NCBI GenBank assembly: GCA_029238935.1
Contig: JAQZBN010000011.1
Span: forward strand, 62,001-126,000
Origin: Herbinix sp.
GTDB lineage: Bacteria; Bacillota; Clostridia; Lachnospirales; Lachnospiraceae
Length of the DNA stretch: 64,000 nucleotides
Reading direction: 5' to 3'
Shown here: piece by piece, positions 25,738-34,703 of the stretch
How positions within the stretch are numbered: position 1 is the first letter of the stretch
How the letters are laid out: every line of letters starts with the position of its first letter
Position numbers and translations under genes: made by a program
Notes under the pieces: model-generated
What the model was told of the DNA's origin: nothing
Seen by the model: only the letters and a program-made list of their open reading frames with translations
Database searches by the model: none

Positions 25738-26490
25738 TCATCTGGATATTTCAACGATAAACTTATTTCGCTCTCCAGGGTAGATACTCTCTGAATATTC
25801 GATAACTGATCCATCTTCTAAATAACCATAGGAGGATAGGAAGTGGATCGGGGAACCTTCACTGATTTCTAATAATTTGCTTATCTCTCGATTAGAGAGT
25901 TTGGCTTCTATTTCTCGTACTGCTTTTTTTATCGAGATATGATTCTCCTCAAAAACCTCATAAAGAGAGCGCTGCTCAAAATCATAAAGAAAGAGATTTG
26001 GGAACTTTTGATAGGGGATATATACTGTAGTCAGGATAATTGGCTTATTATCTTCCGTCGAATTGCCACCGTAAGCATAACGAAGTCTGGTTAGTTTTAT
26101 GATCTTTTCTCCTTCACATACACCAAGTTTATCTATCATATAATCCGGGCAGATTTTTATTGAGATTTCGAGTACTTTAGTTTTAGCGATTAACCCTTTT
26201 TTCTGCATCTCCGTATTGTAACTCTCCAAGAAACGGGTGTTTTCTTGAAGTATTTTTGGTTTGGTAACAAAGGTTCCTTTTCCTTTGATACGTCTTAAAT
26301 ATCCTTTTGAAACTAAAATGTTCAGGCCTTGCCTTACCGTGGGACGGCTAATATGAAACATATTACTGAGTTCCATTTCGGTAGGAATGAGATCACCTTC
26401 TTTTAGTTTGTTTTCGTTGATCAGATCCAGGATATAATTTTGTACCGTATAATATAAAGGAACATTTGGTTTAACTTCAATGTCACTCAC
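25738..26490 (-). CDS. GntR/HutC-family transcriptional regulator
   Basis: A 250-residue regulator. The GTG start at 26490 is chosen because GGAGG lies 7 bases upstream and the protein then begins 'MSDIEVKPNVPLYY', the usual N-terminus; the ATG at 26553 would overlap the glycosidase gene and adds 21 unrelated residues. The winged helix has 'GDLIPTEMELSNMFHISRPTVRQGLNIL'-type spacing (hallmark 'SRPTVRQGL'). The C-terminal UTRA domain binds a small effector, probably a sugar or sugar phosphate. It follows the GH38-type gene in one operon, suggesting it controls that gene and itself through the palindromes near 29095-29173. Confidence 0.9.
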   Translation of the reverse strand: MSDIEVKPNVPLYYTVQNYILDLINENKLKEGDLIPTEMELSNMFHISRPTVRQGLNILVSKGYLRRIKGKGTFVTKPKILQENTRFLESYNTEMQKKGLIAKTKVLEISIKICPDYMIDKLGVCEGEKIIKLTRLRYAYGGNSTEDNKPIILTTVYIPYQKFPNLFLYDFEQRSLYEVFEENHISIKKAVREIEAKLSNREISKLLEISEGSPIHFLSSYGYLEDGSVIEYSESIYPGERNKFIVEISR

Positions 26491-26542
26491 TCTACAACCT
26501 CCTCTAGGGTAATGGTATATTACATGTGGTTTAGGGAGACAT

Positions 26543-28942
26543 TTAGTTTTCATTCACCATGAATGCTACCACCGTGTTCTCTTCTTCTTTCATAGATTGA
26601 AAGCTGTCTTTGATATTAGAAGTTTTGATCAGGTCCAGAGTATAGCAGAACTCTGTAATACCGGATAAGTCCATCTTAAAATTGGTCTCCCAGGTATTGT
26701 GCATAATCCAAGAGTACACGTCCCTTTTGTTATTTTCTTCTTTATTATCACAAAGTAAAATAGGATGATGTTTCAGTTCTCCCATATAGATCAGCGGTGC
26801 ATCCTTCGTTTGAATCAGAATACTATTGTTTTTGGATGCATACACCAAACCATGATCAACGAGATAATACTCCATACAAGTTCCTGGAATTTGATCAATA
26901 CCCGGTCTCATAATGGCATCACTCTTATCGATATATAAGGTAGCATCCAGATTGTTTAATGTCAGTGGAAGATAGATGCTTTCTACATCGTTGGATAACG
27001 TCTTAGCAATCTTATACTTAAAATCGATCTTTGGAAGAGCATGATACAGTTTAATTACGACGGAACTGAAAAATGTTCCTTCTAATTCGTAGGTTAATTC
27101 GATTGTTGTAAATATTTCTCCGGTTGTAATCAACGAAACATCAACCAATTCTCCGAGATGCTTTTTGGCGTGACGACCTCGGATATTTCTGCCTAACAGT
27201 CTTCGTTCCTCATACACATTTGTTCTTATCTTGGTATTTTCATAGATTGGAGTGAAGAACTTAGCATCCCCATCCTTTAACATCTCAACATCGTCTACTT
27301 TATTATAGAAGGAAGTAATTCCTTTTCCTATTTCGTAGGAGATTTTGAAATAATTATTTTCAATTTTATATGGATATAGGTAGCTTTTCGAATCGTAGGT
27401 ATTTACAATATCCTTTATTCGCTCGGAACCAACATAGGCTTTTCTGGTATTATTAACTTCAACCTTAGCCGGTGCCTCTTCATAATGATATGTTTTTTCT
27501 TCATTTGCTTCAAACGTATCTACAAAACTAATCAATACACCTCTAGGATTAGAGGAGATCTGAGCAACCAGTTCTTGACCTGATTTATCACAAGTAATTT
27601 TCACTCCGGGATATGACCAAGCTTCAATGAAGAACTCTACGATCTTTGCACCTGTACGGTCCGATACGTTAATTGCCTTTATTTTTCCGTTGCGGTCATA
27701 ATAACGAAGCTTATCTCCATAATTGTGTAAAATACGATTTAAGTTTTTCGCCGAAGCTTCATGGGTCTTGGAAGCATAGCTGGTTTTACGGATATCTAGA
27801 TTCTGCACCATCGTATCATAGGGGTTTGTAATCGTGGAAGAATGACCCCAGGTATGTTCTGCATATAAGAGTAAATTATCTTCCGCTACCCGCGTTAACT
27901 CACTCTTACTGAAAGCTCCTTGACCATCAAGTTTATCGCATAAGTGGTACATTCTTTGAGCCTCGCGATAGTGCTTCACCGCATAAGGAGTACTTGCGAC
28001 TCCATTCGCCCACCAGTCATTCAAGTCACCTTTGTAAACAGGAGCTTCAGTAACTTGATGCTTGATCTTATCATAAAACTCTTGAAGGGTTACCATTTCA
28101 ATATTGATTTCTTCTCCATAAGCTTCATTAAAGGCTTTAATGATTCGAATAATATCTGTATTCGGAGGAGCGTTATCACTAAAGACACCGGATATACAAG
28201 CAGGGATAAAACTATAATCATACCCATTATCTGCGCATAGGGTTAGGTAAGTTACTATTTTATCCTTCAGGGTTTCAAGATGAGGTTTAAGAGAATTATC
28301 CTTTTCCGGTGTAAAATCGCTCAATGAATTCAACTTAATATTGTCTATAAAACCTAAAAAGTTACCTAAATTATAATGTTCACCACTAAATACTAGAAGC
28401 TTTTTACCCTCCGCGTTTTCCCAATAATAAGGTTTTTGATTTTGGTAAAGAGGATACATTCCGTGATGGGTATGGATATTCGTAAATAGGAATTCAATTC
28501 CATTATCAATTAGAACATCCAAAGATCCTAAGGAAATTCCATTCACATCGGCATTCATCGCAACCTTTACATCAATTCCTTGTTCTTTAAAATGATCCAC
28601 CATTTCTTTGGTTCTTTTGTTCAGAACTTTTTTGTCCACTAAGTCGGTAAAGTTAAGATAGGTAGCAGATAATCCAATATTATTGGATTTAATCATAGCA
28701 TAAAGATCCCGTTTTTCCTCATCGGTAGCCTCTTCTAAAAACTTTTCTACGCAGTAGTAAGTTTCACAATTCCATTTAAAATCTTTGTCAATTGATCCAG
28801 TCCGATGTCCTTCCTTTGCGGCATTGACAGCTGATCTAATATAGTCTATATGACTGTAAATAATTCTTTCTTGAAGATCGGTATATCCGATATCTGTATG
28901 TGAATGGTGTAGGACATACAAAGTCCATTTTCTATCTAGCAT
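26543..28942 (-). CDS. Glycoside hydrolase family 38-like protein
   Basis: A 799-residue cytoplasmic enzyme without signal peptide. The N-terminus has the GH38 metal-binding 'HHSHTDIGYTDLQER' with the conserved H-x-D, and 'VAMNADVNGISLG' supplies the Asp expected as nucleophile; 'LYAEHTWGHSS' is the later active-site histidine region. The rest is beta-rich like the C-terminal half of alpha-mannosidases. The specific substrate cannot be told; this subgroup is divergent from true alpha-mannosidases. Start ATG 28942 with AGGAGG 7 bases upstream. It is followed after 52 bases by the GntR gene. Confidence 0.8.
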   Translation of the reverse strand: MLDRKWTLYVLHHSHTDIGYTDLQERIIYSHIDYIRSAVNAAKEGHRTGSIDKDFKWNCETYYCVEKFLEEATDEEKRDLYAMIKSNNIGLSATYLNFTDLVDKKVLNKRTKEMVDHFKEQGIDVKVAMNADVNGISLGSLDVLIDNGIEFLFTNIHTHHGMYPLYQNQKPYYWENAEGKKLLVFSGEHYNLGNFLGFIDNIKLNSLSDFTPEKDNSLKPHLETLKDKIVTYLTLCADNGYDYSFIPACISGVFSDNAPPNTDIIRIIKAFNEAYGEEINIEMVTLQEFYDKIKHQVTEAPVYKGDLNDWWANGVASTPYAVKHYREAQRMYHLCDKLDGQGAFSKSELTRVAEDNLLLYAEHTWGHSSTITNPYDTMVQNLDIRKTSYASKTHEASAKNLNRILHNYGDKLRYYDRNGKIKAINVSDRTGAKIVEFFIEAWSYPGVKITCDKSGQELVAQISSNPRGVLISFVDTFEANEEKTYHYEEAPAKVEVNNTRKAYVGSERIKDIVNTYDSKSYLYPYKIENNYFKISYEIGKGITSFYNKVDDVEMLKDGDAKFFTPIYENTKIRTNVYEERRLLGRNIRGRHAKKHLGELVDVSLITTGEIFTTIELTYELEGTFFSSVVIKLYHALPKIDFKYKIAKTLSNDVESIYLPLTLNNLDATLYIDKSDAIMRPGIDQIPGTCMEYYLVDHGLVYASKNNSILIQTKDAPLIYMGELKHHPILLCDNKEENNKRDVYSWIMHNTWETNFKMDLSGITEFCYTLDLIKTSNIKDSFQSMKEEENTVVAFMVNEN

Positions 28943-29073
28943 ATTGAAAATCCTCCTGATTTGATTTCTTATTTAGTTACAAATAACTATGTATTACAGA
29001 TGTTTGATTTTAACTTCTCCTTTCTTAAAAGCGTCTAAATGCGTGTATATGATTTTGCTTGTTATTATAGTAA

Positions 29074-29102
29074 ATTATAATCCCATTTTTATAATATGTA
29101 AA
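29074..29102 (-). promoter_or_regulatory. Promoter of the GH38-gntR operon
   Basis: Minus strand TTTACA (29102-29097), 17-base spacer, TATAAT (29079-29074), about 130 bases before the start codon. The -35 overlaps the first palindrome. Confidence 0.7.
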
Positions 29103-29173
29103 TATATAAATCAAAATAACATGAAATATGTAATTACATATTGAGTAATATTTTAGATTAAATGTAAATACAT
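29095..29173. promoter_or_regulatory. Three evenly spaced palindromes, probable GntR operators
   Basis: TATGTAAATATA (29095-29106), the perfect palindrome TATGTAATTACATA (29127-29140) and ATGTAAATACAT (29162-29173). Centres are 33 and 34 bases apart, about three helix turns. The first overlaps the -35 of the operon. All share the core ATGTAA-TACAT. GntR/HutC proteins bind such short dyads. Confidence 0.65.
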
Positions 29174-29276
29174 TATGTTCAAAAATAGTGGAAAGATATA
29201 ATAGGAGTGATAGGGTACGAGGGATAAATAAAGATAGAAAGATACAAAATGACAGCCAAGTTATAAAGAAACCAAA

Positions 29277-29305
29277 TTGACAGATAATACCATGTGCATT
29301 ATGAT
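29277..29305 (+). promoter_or_regulatory. Promoter for the membrane protein gene at 29507
   Basis: TTGACA (29277-29282), 17-base spacer, TATGAT (29300-29305). The leader would be about 195 bases; it holds no recognised RNA element. Confidence 0.6.
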
Positions 29306-29506
29306 AGGTATTATATTCATAGAGATATCCTTCAGCATAATTCTAGCTGACTTCTCAGTATAAATAATTTACCTAATACCCAAAAAATGAACTAAAACGA
29401 CTAAATACTATTTAAACAACCGATGAAGATAAGGAGAAACTATAATAGGAATATTAGTATAGAACAAATCAACTTGATAATAATCATTATAAGGAGTTAG
29501 GTCGAT

Positions 29507-30898
29507 ATGAACGATCAGATAGATAAAGAAGCAAACAAAGAAGTAAATAAAGAAGCGGATAAGGAGATAGAAAAAGTGATGGATGGGATAGAGCAGTGGC
29601 CAGAGGTTTCTCCCGAAGATGAACAGATGAATAAATCAAACCCTTGGCATACACCAATCAGCTATATTACTTGGGGGTTCATTCTCACAACATTAACTTT
29701 AAATTTCTTATTGCTCCAATATATAATTCCAACATTAGGCGTTGTATTACTGTCTCTTGGTTTCCGTAGCCTGAAGAAGGAAAACCATTGCTTTTACATA
29801 GCATGGGTATTGGTTACCATTAAGATGATCTGGCATGCAATGTATCTTATAGCAAGTGCAACTCCGATCGTCACGTACATAAAAAGCAATATTTTAATTG
29901 AAATGATAGCGGTAACATTACAATTTGTACTTATTACAATCTTCGCATATACTCCTTTTGCTAATTTTTGGCCTGTCTCCATTCCAATGATCCTGATCTA
30001 TCTTATCATAATTCGTTCCTTATATAAACTAGGAAATGAATTAAAGGATATTGCTTTTGTATCTAATGATTCGGAAAGAGCGAAAGGAATTGGGATTATA
30101 TGGGGATATGTACTGAGCTGCATTATCCTGGTATCTATTGGCTGCATTAGTTCCAATCATTTAAAGGTGATGGAAACAGAACATGTTATGGTATCAGAGT
30201 CTGAAACACGGGAGAAACTGAAACAAATGGATTTTCCGGAGGATATCTTGTTGGACCTTTCAGATCGGGATGTAGCAAAGTTAACTGAAGCAATTCACAT
30301 TGAGACAAGCAGCGAGTTGTTGTCCTTTGATCCGGTGAAAGTTACAACTCAGTCGAGAAGTAACGCTTATATAGTTAGCAATAAACCTGGTGATTGTAAT
30401 TTAAAAGTGTCCACTATCTTTATTGAGTTTCCTGAAAATCTTCTTTATGTCATAGTACATTTTAATTGGATGGAAAATAAAGCCTATTGGCAGGATGGCT
30501 TTACCATCTGGGGAGAGGATGGATTTGCATTATTGAACGGAGTGTTGTTGTATGAGAAACAGGGGATTGAATATTCTGCACCGATTCTACGATTGAAATG
30601 CGAGGAGTTAACATCCTACGGCTGGTTTGGCACAAACTCTTCTCAGCAAATTTCTGGCGCAGTCAGTTATCCCTTCCTTTCGGAACATCAAAGAGGATAT
30701 GTTTTTTACCGGATACAACTACCGAAGGAGCAATTGCTCGGATGCAATTGTTTTAACTATATACATTACATACAGCCCTTTCAATATCCATATGTTAAAA
30801 CGGAAGATCGAATATTAAATGGTAACTACCCTGGTGATAGTATGCGGCAGCATTATACAAATTTTGAATTACAGACTTATAGAAACATCGACAATTAA
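29507..30898 (+). CDS. Hypothetical multi-span membrane protein
   Basis: A 463-residue protein that I do not recognise. The N-terminus is charged with repeated 'KEANKEVNKEADKE'. About five hydrophobic segments lie between residues 50 and 220, one of them at 198-216 just before a long soluble C-terminal part (about 220-463) that is rich in aromatic residues and likely outside the cell. There is a clear ataaggagtt ribosome site. The next gene starts 11 bases downstream, so both are co-transcribed. No catalytic motif is visible. Confidence 0.65.
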   Translation: MNDQIDKEANKEVNKEADKEIEKVMDGIEQWPEVSPEDEQMNKSNPWHTPISYITWGFILTTLTLNFLLLQYIIPTLGVVLLSLGFRSLKKENHCFYIAWVLVTIKMIWHAMYLIASATPIVTYIKSNILIEMIAVTLQFVLITIFAYTPFANFWPVSIPMILIYLIIIRSLYKLGNELKDIAFVSNDSERAKGIGIIWGYVLSCIILVSIGCISSNHLKVMETEHVMVSESETREKLKQMDFPEDILLDLSDRDVAKLTEAIHIETSSELLSFDPVKVTTQSRSNAYIVSNKPGDCNLKVSTIFIEFPENLLYVIVHFNWMENKAYWQDGFTIWGEDGFALLNGVLLYEKQGIEYSAPILRLKCEELTSYGWFGTNSSQQISGAVSYPFLSEHQRGYVFYRIQLPKEQLLGCNCFNYIHYIQPFQYPYVKTEDRILNGNYPGDSMRQHYTNFELQTYRNIDN

Positions 30899-30909
30899 GA
30901 GGAGGTACC

Positions 30910-31401
30910 ATGGATCATTATAAATCATGGAGTGGACTCAATAAGCAATTAAGTGAATTCTTATGTGATGAATTAAAAGGAAGAATTACCTATTTTTTAA
31001 CAAGATATCACGAAGTACATAATTCGTATGGAAGGGCTGCAATACGTTTGGACGGTAAAGAACTTGTATGTTTTTCATGGATAGAAATGTACCATCAGGA
31101 AAATGACATTTCCATTTTATATGATGAAAAGCAGGATAATTCTTATGAAGAAACGATCGCAAGAATGAAACCAGAATGGGATATTAACTGTACCTATTAT
31201 GAAATGGATTTTTTAAATGCTGTTCTACAATTTCGTAATATGCCAATTCAAGCTGCATTACAATCGGATAACTACATCATCAAGATATTAGCTATTATGG
31301 ATAGGCGTGTTGGCAATAAAACACTAATGAGGATTGAAAATGATAACGAATATAAAAAGTATCCTGTTTGGGTAAAGCAATTTTACGAATTGAGGTTATA
31401 A
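30910..31401 (+). CDS. SF0329 family protein
   Basis: A 163-residue protein resembling the SF0329 family, from the pattern 'SGLNKQLSEFLCDELKGRITYF', whose 'FLCDSLKGR'-like core is characteristic, and 'GRAAIRLDGKELVCFSW'. The family is small, scattered in Gram-positive and enteric bacteria, and has no known role. A gaggaggtacc site precedes the ATG, 11 bases after the membrane protein gene. The recognition is from memory of the family motif, so moderate certainty. Confidence 0.6.
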   Translation: MDHYKSWSGLNKQLSEFLCDELKGRITYFLTRYHEVHNSYGRAAIRLDGKELVCFSWIEMYHQENDISILYDEKQDNSYEETIARMKPEWDINCTYYEMDFLNAVLQFRNMPIQAALQSDNYIIKILAIMDRRVGNKTLMRIENDNEYKKYPVWVKQFYELRL

Positions 31402-31637
31402 AGATGCTATGAATGATTAGTATAATGACTCACCGCGACACAAATCAATGAATGAAAGCTTTTTGATGATATTTCGCAACATATTTTATCAAATTCAACA
31501 ACATTCCTATTTTTTCCAAATTATGGATGATTATGTGTAAATCTTCCACGAAATATAGTAAACTGATAAAAGTGGGCTCAAAAAATCAAGCGGTTTTTTA
31601 TTTGCTTTAATATCATATAGGTAGGAGGTGATTTGAT

Positions 31638-33077
31638 ATGCAGTGGACAACTCAAATGACGGATGCAATTGCTTATATCGAAGAACATTTGAATGAAAGA
31701 ATTGATTATAATAGAGTGGCAAAAATAGCTTGCTGCACTATCTATAATTTTCAACGTATATTTTCTTATGTTTTCAATATGTCGCTTTCGGAATATATCA
31801 GGAGTAGGAAGCTTACGCTTGCTGCAATTGAACTTCAATCCTCTGATTCCAGAATAATTGATATAGCTCTTAAATTTGGTTATGAATCGCATGAAGCTTT
31901 TTCAAGAGCTTTTCATAAGTTCCATGGTGTATTGCCCTCAGCGGTTAAAGATCAAAATGCCTCCTATAAATATTGCTCTAAGGCAATGATTGATATCAAA
32001 GTAAAAGGAGGAATTGTTATGAATTATGTGCAAACAGGTGGAAATCATAATCAGAATTTTGATAACCAAAAGTTGATTGAGACTGTATTAGAGGTACCAG
32101 CAGAAGATGAAACTTGTAGATTTGCTTCTTGTTTTACGTCCCTGTATATGTGTATGGAAGAACCGAATGTGAAAATGACGGATGTAATTAAAAGACACAA
32201 TCAACTATATAATTTTTTTCAGTTTATATCCGGAGGAGTACATGGTACACCGAACTCATCTCGAAAGAATTCATATGAGTATGTAATGAAATATTGTGGC
32301 TATGATTATATTAAGTTAGGGAAAGCAGATGGGAAAGATAAGCTGCGTTATGCGATTGTTTCATCAATCAATCAAAACATGCCTGTCTTATTATCACTAG
32401 ATAACACAAACGATAATTGGAATATTATCACTGGCTATAACCAAAATGCAGAGGTCATATATGGATTTGATGGATATTTTTCATATTGGAAAAATATTGA
32501 GAACGATATGAATGTGGTCAAAGACGGTTATCTTAATAATAAAATGTATTTTCTTAGAAATTGGTTTGATATGGTAGATTTCATTGTTGTAATAGTCGGT
32601 AAAACGAATCCCCATATAACGAATAAGGATGTTTTTCAACAATTGAATGATATTATCAAAGAGGAAAATGCGATATACAAGCAAAATATCATTGATATTC
32701 AAGACGACCGTGGCGAAAATATGTGTGAAAACGAACTTTTAATTTTGTTCAATGATTGTATGGGTATGATTTACCAGCAAATGGATACTAGACACAAACT
32801 TCATTGTACCTTTAAAGAAAGCCTGTGTCCTAATATGCCGGACCTTAGTAAAGAGTTATATAGAATTGCTGATATATTTATAAAGATACATAGCTTAGGT
32901 ACAGAATTATTTGGCTGCTTAGGAGAGTGCTGGAGTGTATTTATGAATTCGGATAAATATATGAGCGAATTTAGAAAACCAGAGGTGCGGCTAAAGATGG
33001 CTGGAATTCTTGAACAAATTGTTGATACGAATAACATAGCGTGTGTTGAGCTAGAAAATATGATATCCAAGTTGTAG
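31638..33077 (+). CDS. AraC-type regulator fused to a C39/BtrH-like domain
   Basis: A 479-residue fusion. Residues 1-100 are an AraC double helix-turn-helix placed at the N-terminus ('YNRVAKIACCTIYNFQRIFSY', 'DIALKFGYESHEAFSRAFHKF' regions; hallmark 'GYESHEAFSRAF'). Residues 128-479 look like a BtrH/peptidase-C39-like domain: 'DETCRFASCFTSLYMC' could hold the Cys and 'NWNIITGYNQNAEVIYGFDG' resembles the His region, though His is replaced by Asn-Ile. AraC regulators usually have the HTH last. An in-frame ATG at 32019 is preceded by an excellent ribosome site, so a separate C-terminal protein is likely made too. The first start has gtaggaggtgattt upstream. Confidence 0.72.
   Translation: MQWTTQMTDAIAYIEEHLNERIDYNRVAKIACCTIYNFQRIFSYVFNMSLSEYIRSRKLTLAAIELQSSDSRIIDIALKFGYESHEAFSRAFHKFHGVLPSAVKDQNASYKYCSKAMIDIKVKGGIVMNYVQTGGNHNQNFDNQKLIETVLEVPAEDETCRFASCFTSLYMCMEEPNVKMTDVIKRHNQLYNFFQFISGGVHGTPNSSRKNSYEYVMKYCGYDYIKLGKADGKDKLRYAIVSSINQNMPVLLSLDNTNDNWNIITGYNQNAEVIYGFDGYFSYWKNIENDMNVVKDGYLNNKMYFLRNWFDMVDFIVVIVGKTNPHITNKDVFQQLNDIIKEENAIYKQNIIDIQDDRGENMCENELLILFNDCMGMIYQQMDTRHKLHCTFKESLCPNMPDLSKELYRIADIFIKIHSLGTELFGCLGECWSVFMNSDKYMSEFRKPEVRLKMAGILEQIVDTNNIACVELENMISKL
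32001..32021 (+). promoter_or_regulatory. Internal ribosome site and start inside the AraC fusion
   Basis: AAAAGGAGG (32003-32011), 7-base spacer, ATG 32019 in frame with the fusion. It stands exactly at the junction of the two domains and would yield a 352-residue protein. Confidence 0.6.
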
Positions 33078-33153
33078 TTTTTGCTTAAAATACATTTACT
33101 TAATAATCGCACGATAATCTTAATAATACACGAAAAGAAAGTAGGTAACAGGA

Positions 33154-33873
33154 ATGGTATGGGAACCTTGGACAGGGTGCTACAAAGTTAGTGATGGATG
33201 CACAAATTGTTATTATTATGGTCCATATTCGAAACGATGTGGCCAGAACGAAATTGTTAAAACGGATGATTTCTATAAACCAATTGAAACGATTTACATG
33301 CCCCGAAAAAAGATTACGAAATACAAAATGGAAAGCGGCAAAACCGTAAACACTTGTTTTACAACGGATTTCTTTATTTCGGAGGCGGATGAATGGAGAA
33401 TTGAGGCGTGGAATATCATAAAGCAACGCCCTGATTTACATTTTTTCTTCATCACAAAAAGAATAGATCGTTTTCCTATTTCATTACCAAATGATTGGGG
33501 AGATGGTTATGATAATGTTACAATTGGTTGTACAGTTGAACATCAGGAGATTGCTGATTATCGGTTACCATTGTTCTTATCCTATCCTATAAAACATCGT
33601 ATACTAGCTTGCGGACCATTATTAGGAGATATTAACTTGACACCGTACCTGCATGGGATAGAGTATGTATCAACTGGTGGAGAGAGTGGAAGAGATGCGA
33701 GAGAATGTGATTTCAACTGGATTTTGAACATAAGAGAACAATGTAAAAATGCTGGTGTTCCATTCGAGTTTCGAAGTACAGGTTCTCTTTTACGAAAAGA
33801 TGATGTTATAACTAAAATTAATCCTAAAATGCAGCATCGTATAGCGAGTGATTTAAACATAAATATAATTTGA
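33154..33873 (+). CDS. DUF5131 (Gp37/Gp68-like) protein
   Basis: A 239-residue protein of the DUF5131 family, known from phages and bacterial genomes. Hallmarks: 'WTGCYKVSDGCTNCYY' (three Cys as in CxxxxxxCxxC, similar to a radical-SAM-like cluster), 'TCFTTDFFISEADEWR', 'FFFITKRIDRF', 'IGCTVEHQE', 'STGGESG' and 'CGPLLGDINL'. The function is unknown. A 'gaaagtaggtaacagga' site precedes the ATG. Codon use matches neighbours, and no other phage gene is nearby, so it is not taken as a prophage remnant. Confidence 0.82.
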   Translation: MVWEPWTGCYKVSDGCTNCYYYGPYSKRCGQNEIVKTDDFYKPIETIYMPRKKITKYKMESGKTVNTCFTTDFFISEADEWRIEAWNIIKQRPDLHFFFITKRIDRFPISLPNDWGDGYDNVTIGCTVEHQEIADYRLPLFLSYPIKHRILACGPLLGDINLTPYLHGIEYVSTGGESGRDARECDFNWILNIREQCKNAGVPFEFRSTGSLLRKDDVITKINPKMQHRIASDLNINII

Positions 33874-33951
33874 GATAGAGAGAATCAATATTTCATTTTT
33901 GCTGTATAAAGAGAATTACAAATAAATAATATTTTAGGGAGGGGTATATAG

Positions 33952-34605
33952 TTGTTTTGTCCATGTTGTAATTCGAATTTGGTAACCAATCATTTTCTGG
34001 AAGATAAAGATATACCTCCTATGAAAAATAAATCTAAAATTATTTATCCAAAATGTTCAATCTGCGGCCGTCCCATTCAGTTTACGGATGTTTCAAAATA
34101 TATGAAAGAAAATAGAAAAGTCTTGTTAATAACTGGAACCGCAGGAGCAGGAAAAACTTCAATCGGTCAACTAATAGAAAATAAGTTTAATTATATTTTC
34201 GTGGATGGAGATGCAATACAAAAAAGAGTTAATTCGTATGCCAAATGTGACCCAAATTTTCAGGTGGATTATCAAGCGGAAACCATCAATACAATGCTAA
34301 TTTTAATCGCATTGGGATACAACGTTGTGGTTGGATATATCATATATGGAGAAACCTTAAAGATGTATATAGATGAATTAGAAAAGTATAAAATAACACC
34401 AATTTTTCGTGTTCTTGTTCCAGAAAGAAATGTATGTTTAGATCGAGATAATACCAGAGAATGCTGGACTGCTGGAGAAGTATGGGTAGATAAATGGTAT
34501 GATGAAATGCGTTCTTATTTGACAACACAAAAGTCGCTTTGTATAGATAATTCAAATGAAACTTTAGAAGAAACTTTGAATAATCACTTTGTAAAATTGC
34601 TATAA
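33952..34605 (+). CDS. Zinc-ribbon P-loop kinase-like protein
   Basis: A 217-residue protein starting with TTG behind gggaggggtatatag. Two cysteine pairs in residues 1-45 ('CPCCNSN', 'CSICGRP') form a probable zinc ribbon. A P-loop NTPase follows: Walker A 'ITGTAGAGKTSIG' at about residues 59-71, 'YIFVDGDAIQKR' as the acceptor-side Asp, 'TRECWTAGEVW' region as lid. It is similar in plan to shikimate/adenylylsulfate/antibiotic phosphotransferase kinases, but the acceptor is unknown. Its last codons are part of a 43-44 bp tandem duplication. Confidence 0.72.
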   Translation: MFCPCCNSNLVTNHFLEDKDIPPMKNKSKIIYPKCSICGRPIQFTDVSKYMKENRKVLLITGTAGAGKTSIGQLIENKFNYIFVDGDAIQKRVNSYAKCDPNFQVDYQAETINTMLILIALGYNVVVGYIIYGETLKMYIDELEKYKITPIFRVLVPERNVCLDRDNTRECWTAGEVWVDKWYDEMRSYLTTQKSLCIDNSNETLEETLNNHFVKLL

Positions 34606-34692
34606 TTGAATCAATATGTAAACATATATCTTAGTAAAATTGCAATAATTGAATAAAAATCTAAAACATATATCTAAGTAAAATTAGAATGG
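34591..34692 (+). repeat. 43-44 bp tandem duplication over the 3' end of a gene
   Basis: Copies begin with GTAAAATT at 34591, 34634 and 34678 (the third partial). The first includes the last codons and stop of the kinase-like gene; the others are noncoding. The third runs into the next gene's leader. Confidence 0.75.
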
Positions 34693-34703
34693 AGGGGGCT
34701 GTT

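Noticed and set aside
33154..33873. Prophage remnant because of the Gp37/Gp68-like protein
   Set aside because: The family is common in bacterial chromosomes, and no other phage gene or attachment site is nearby.
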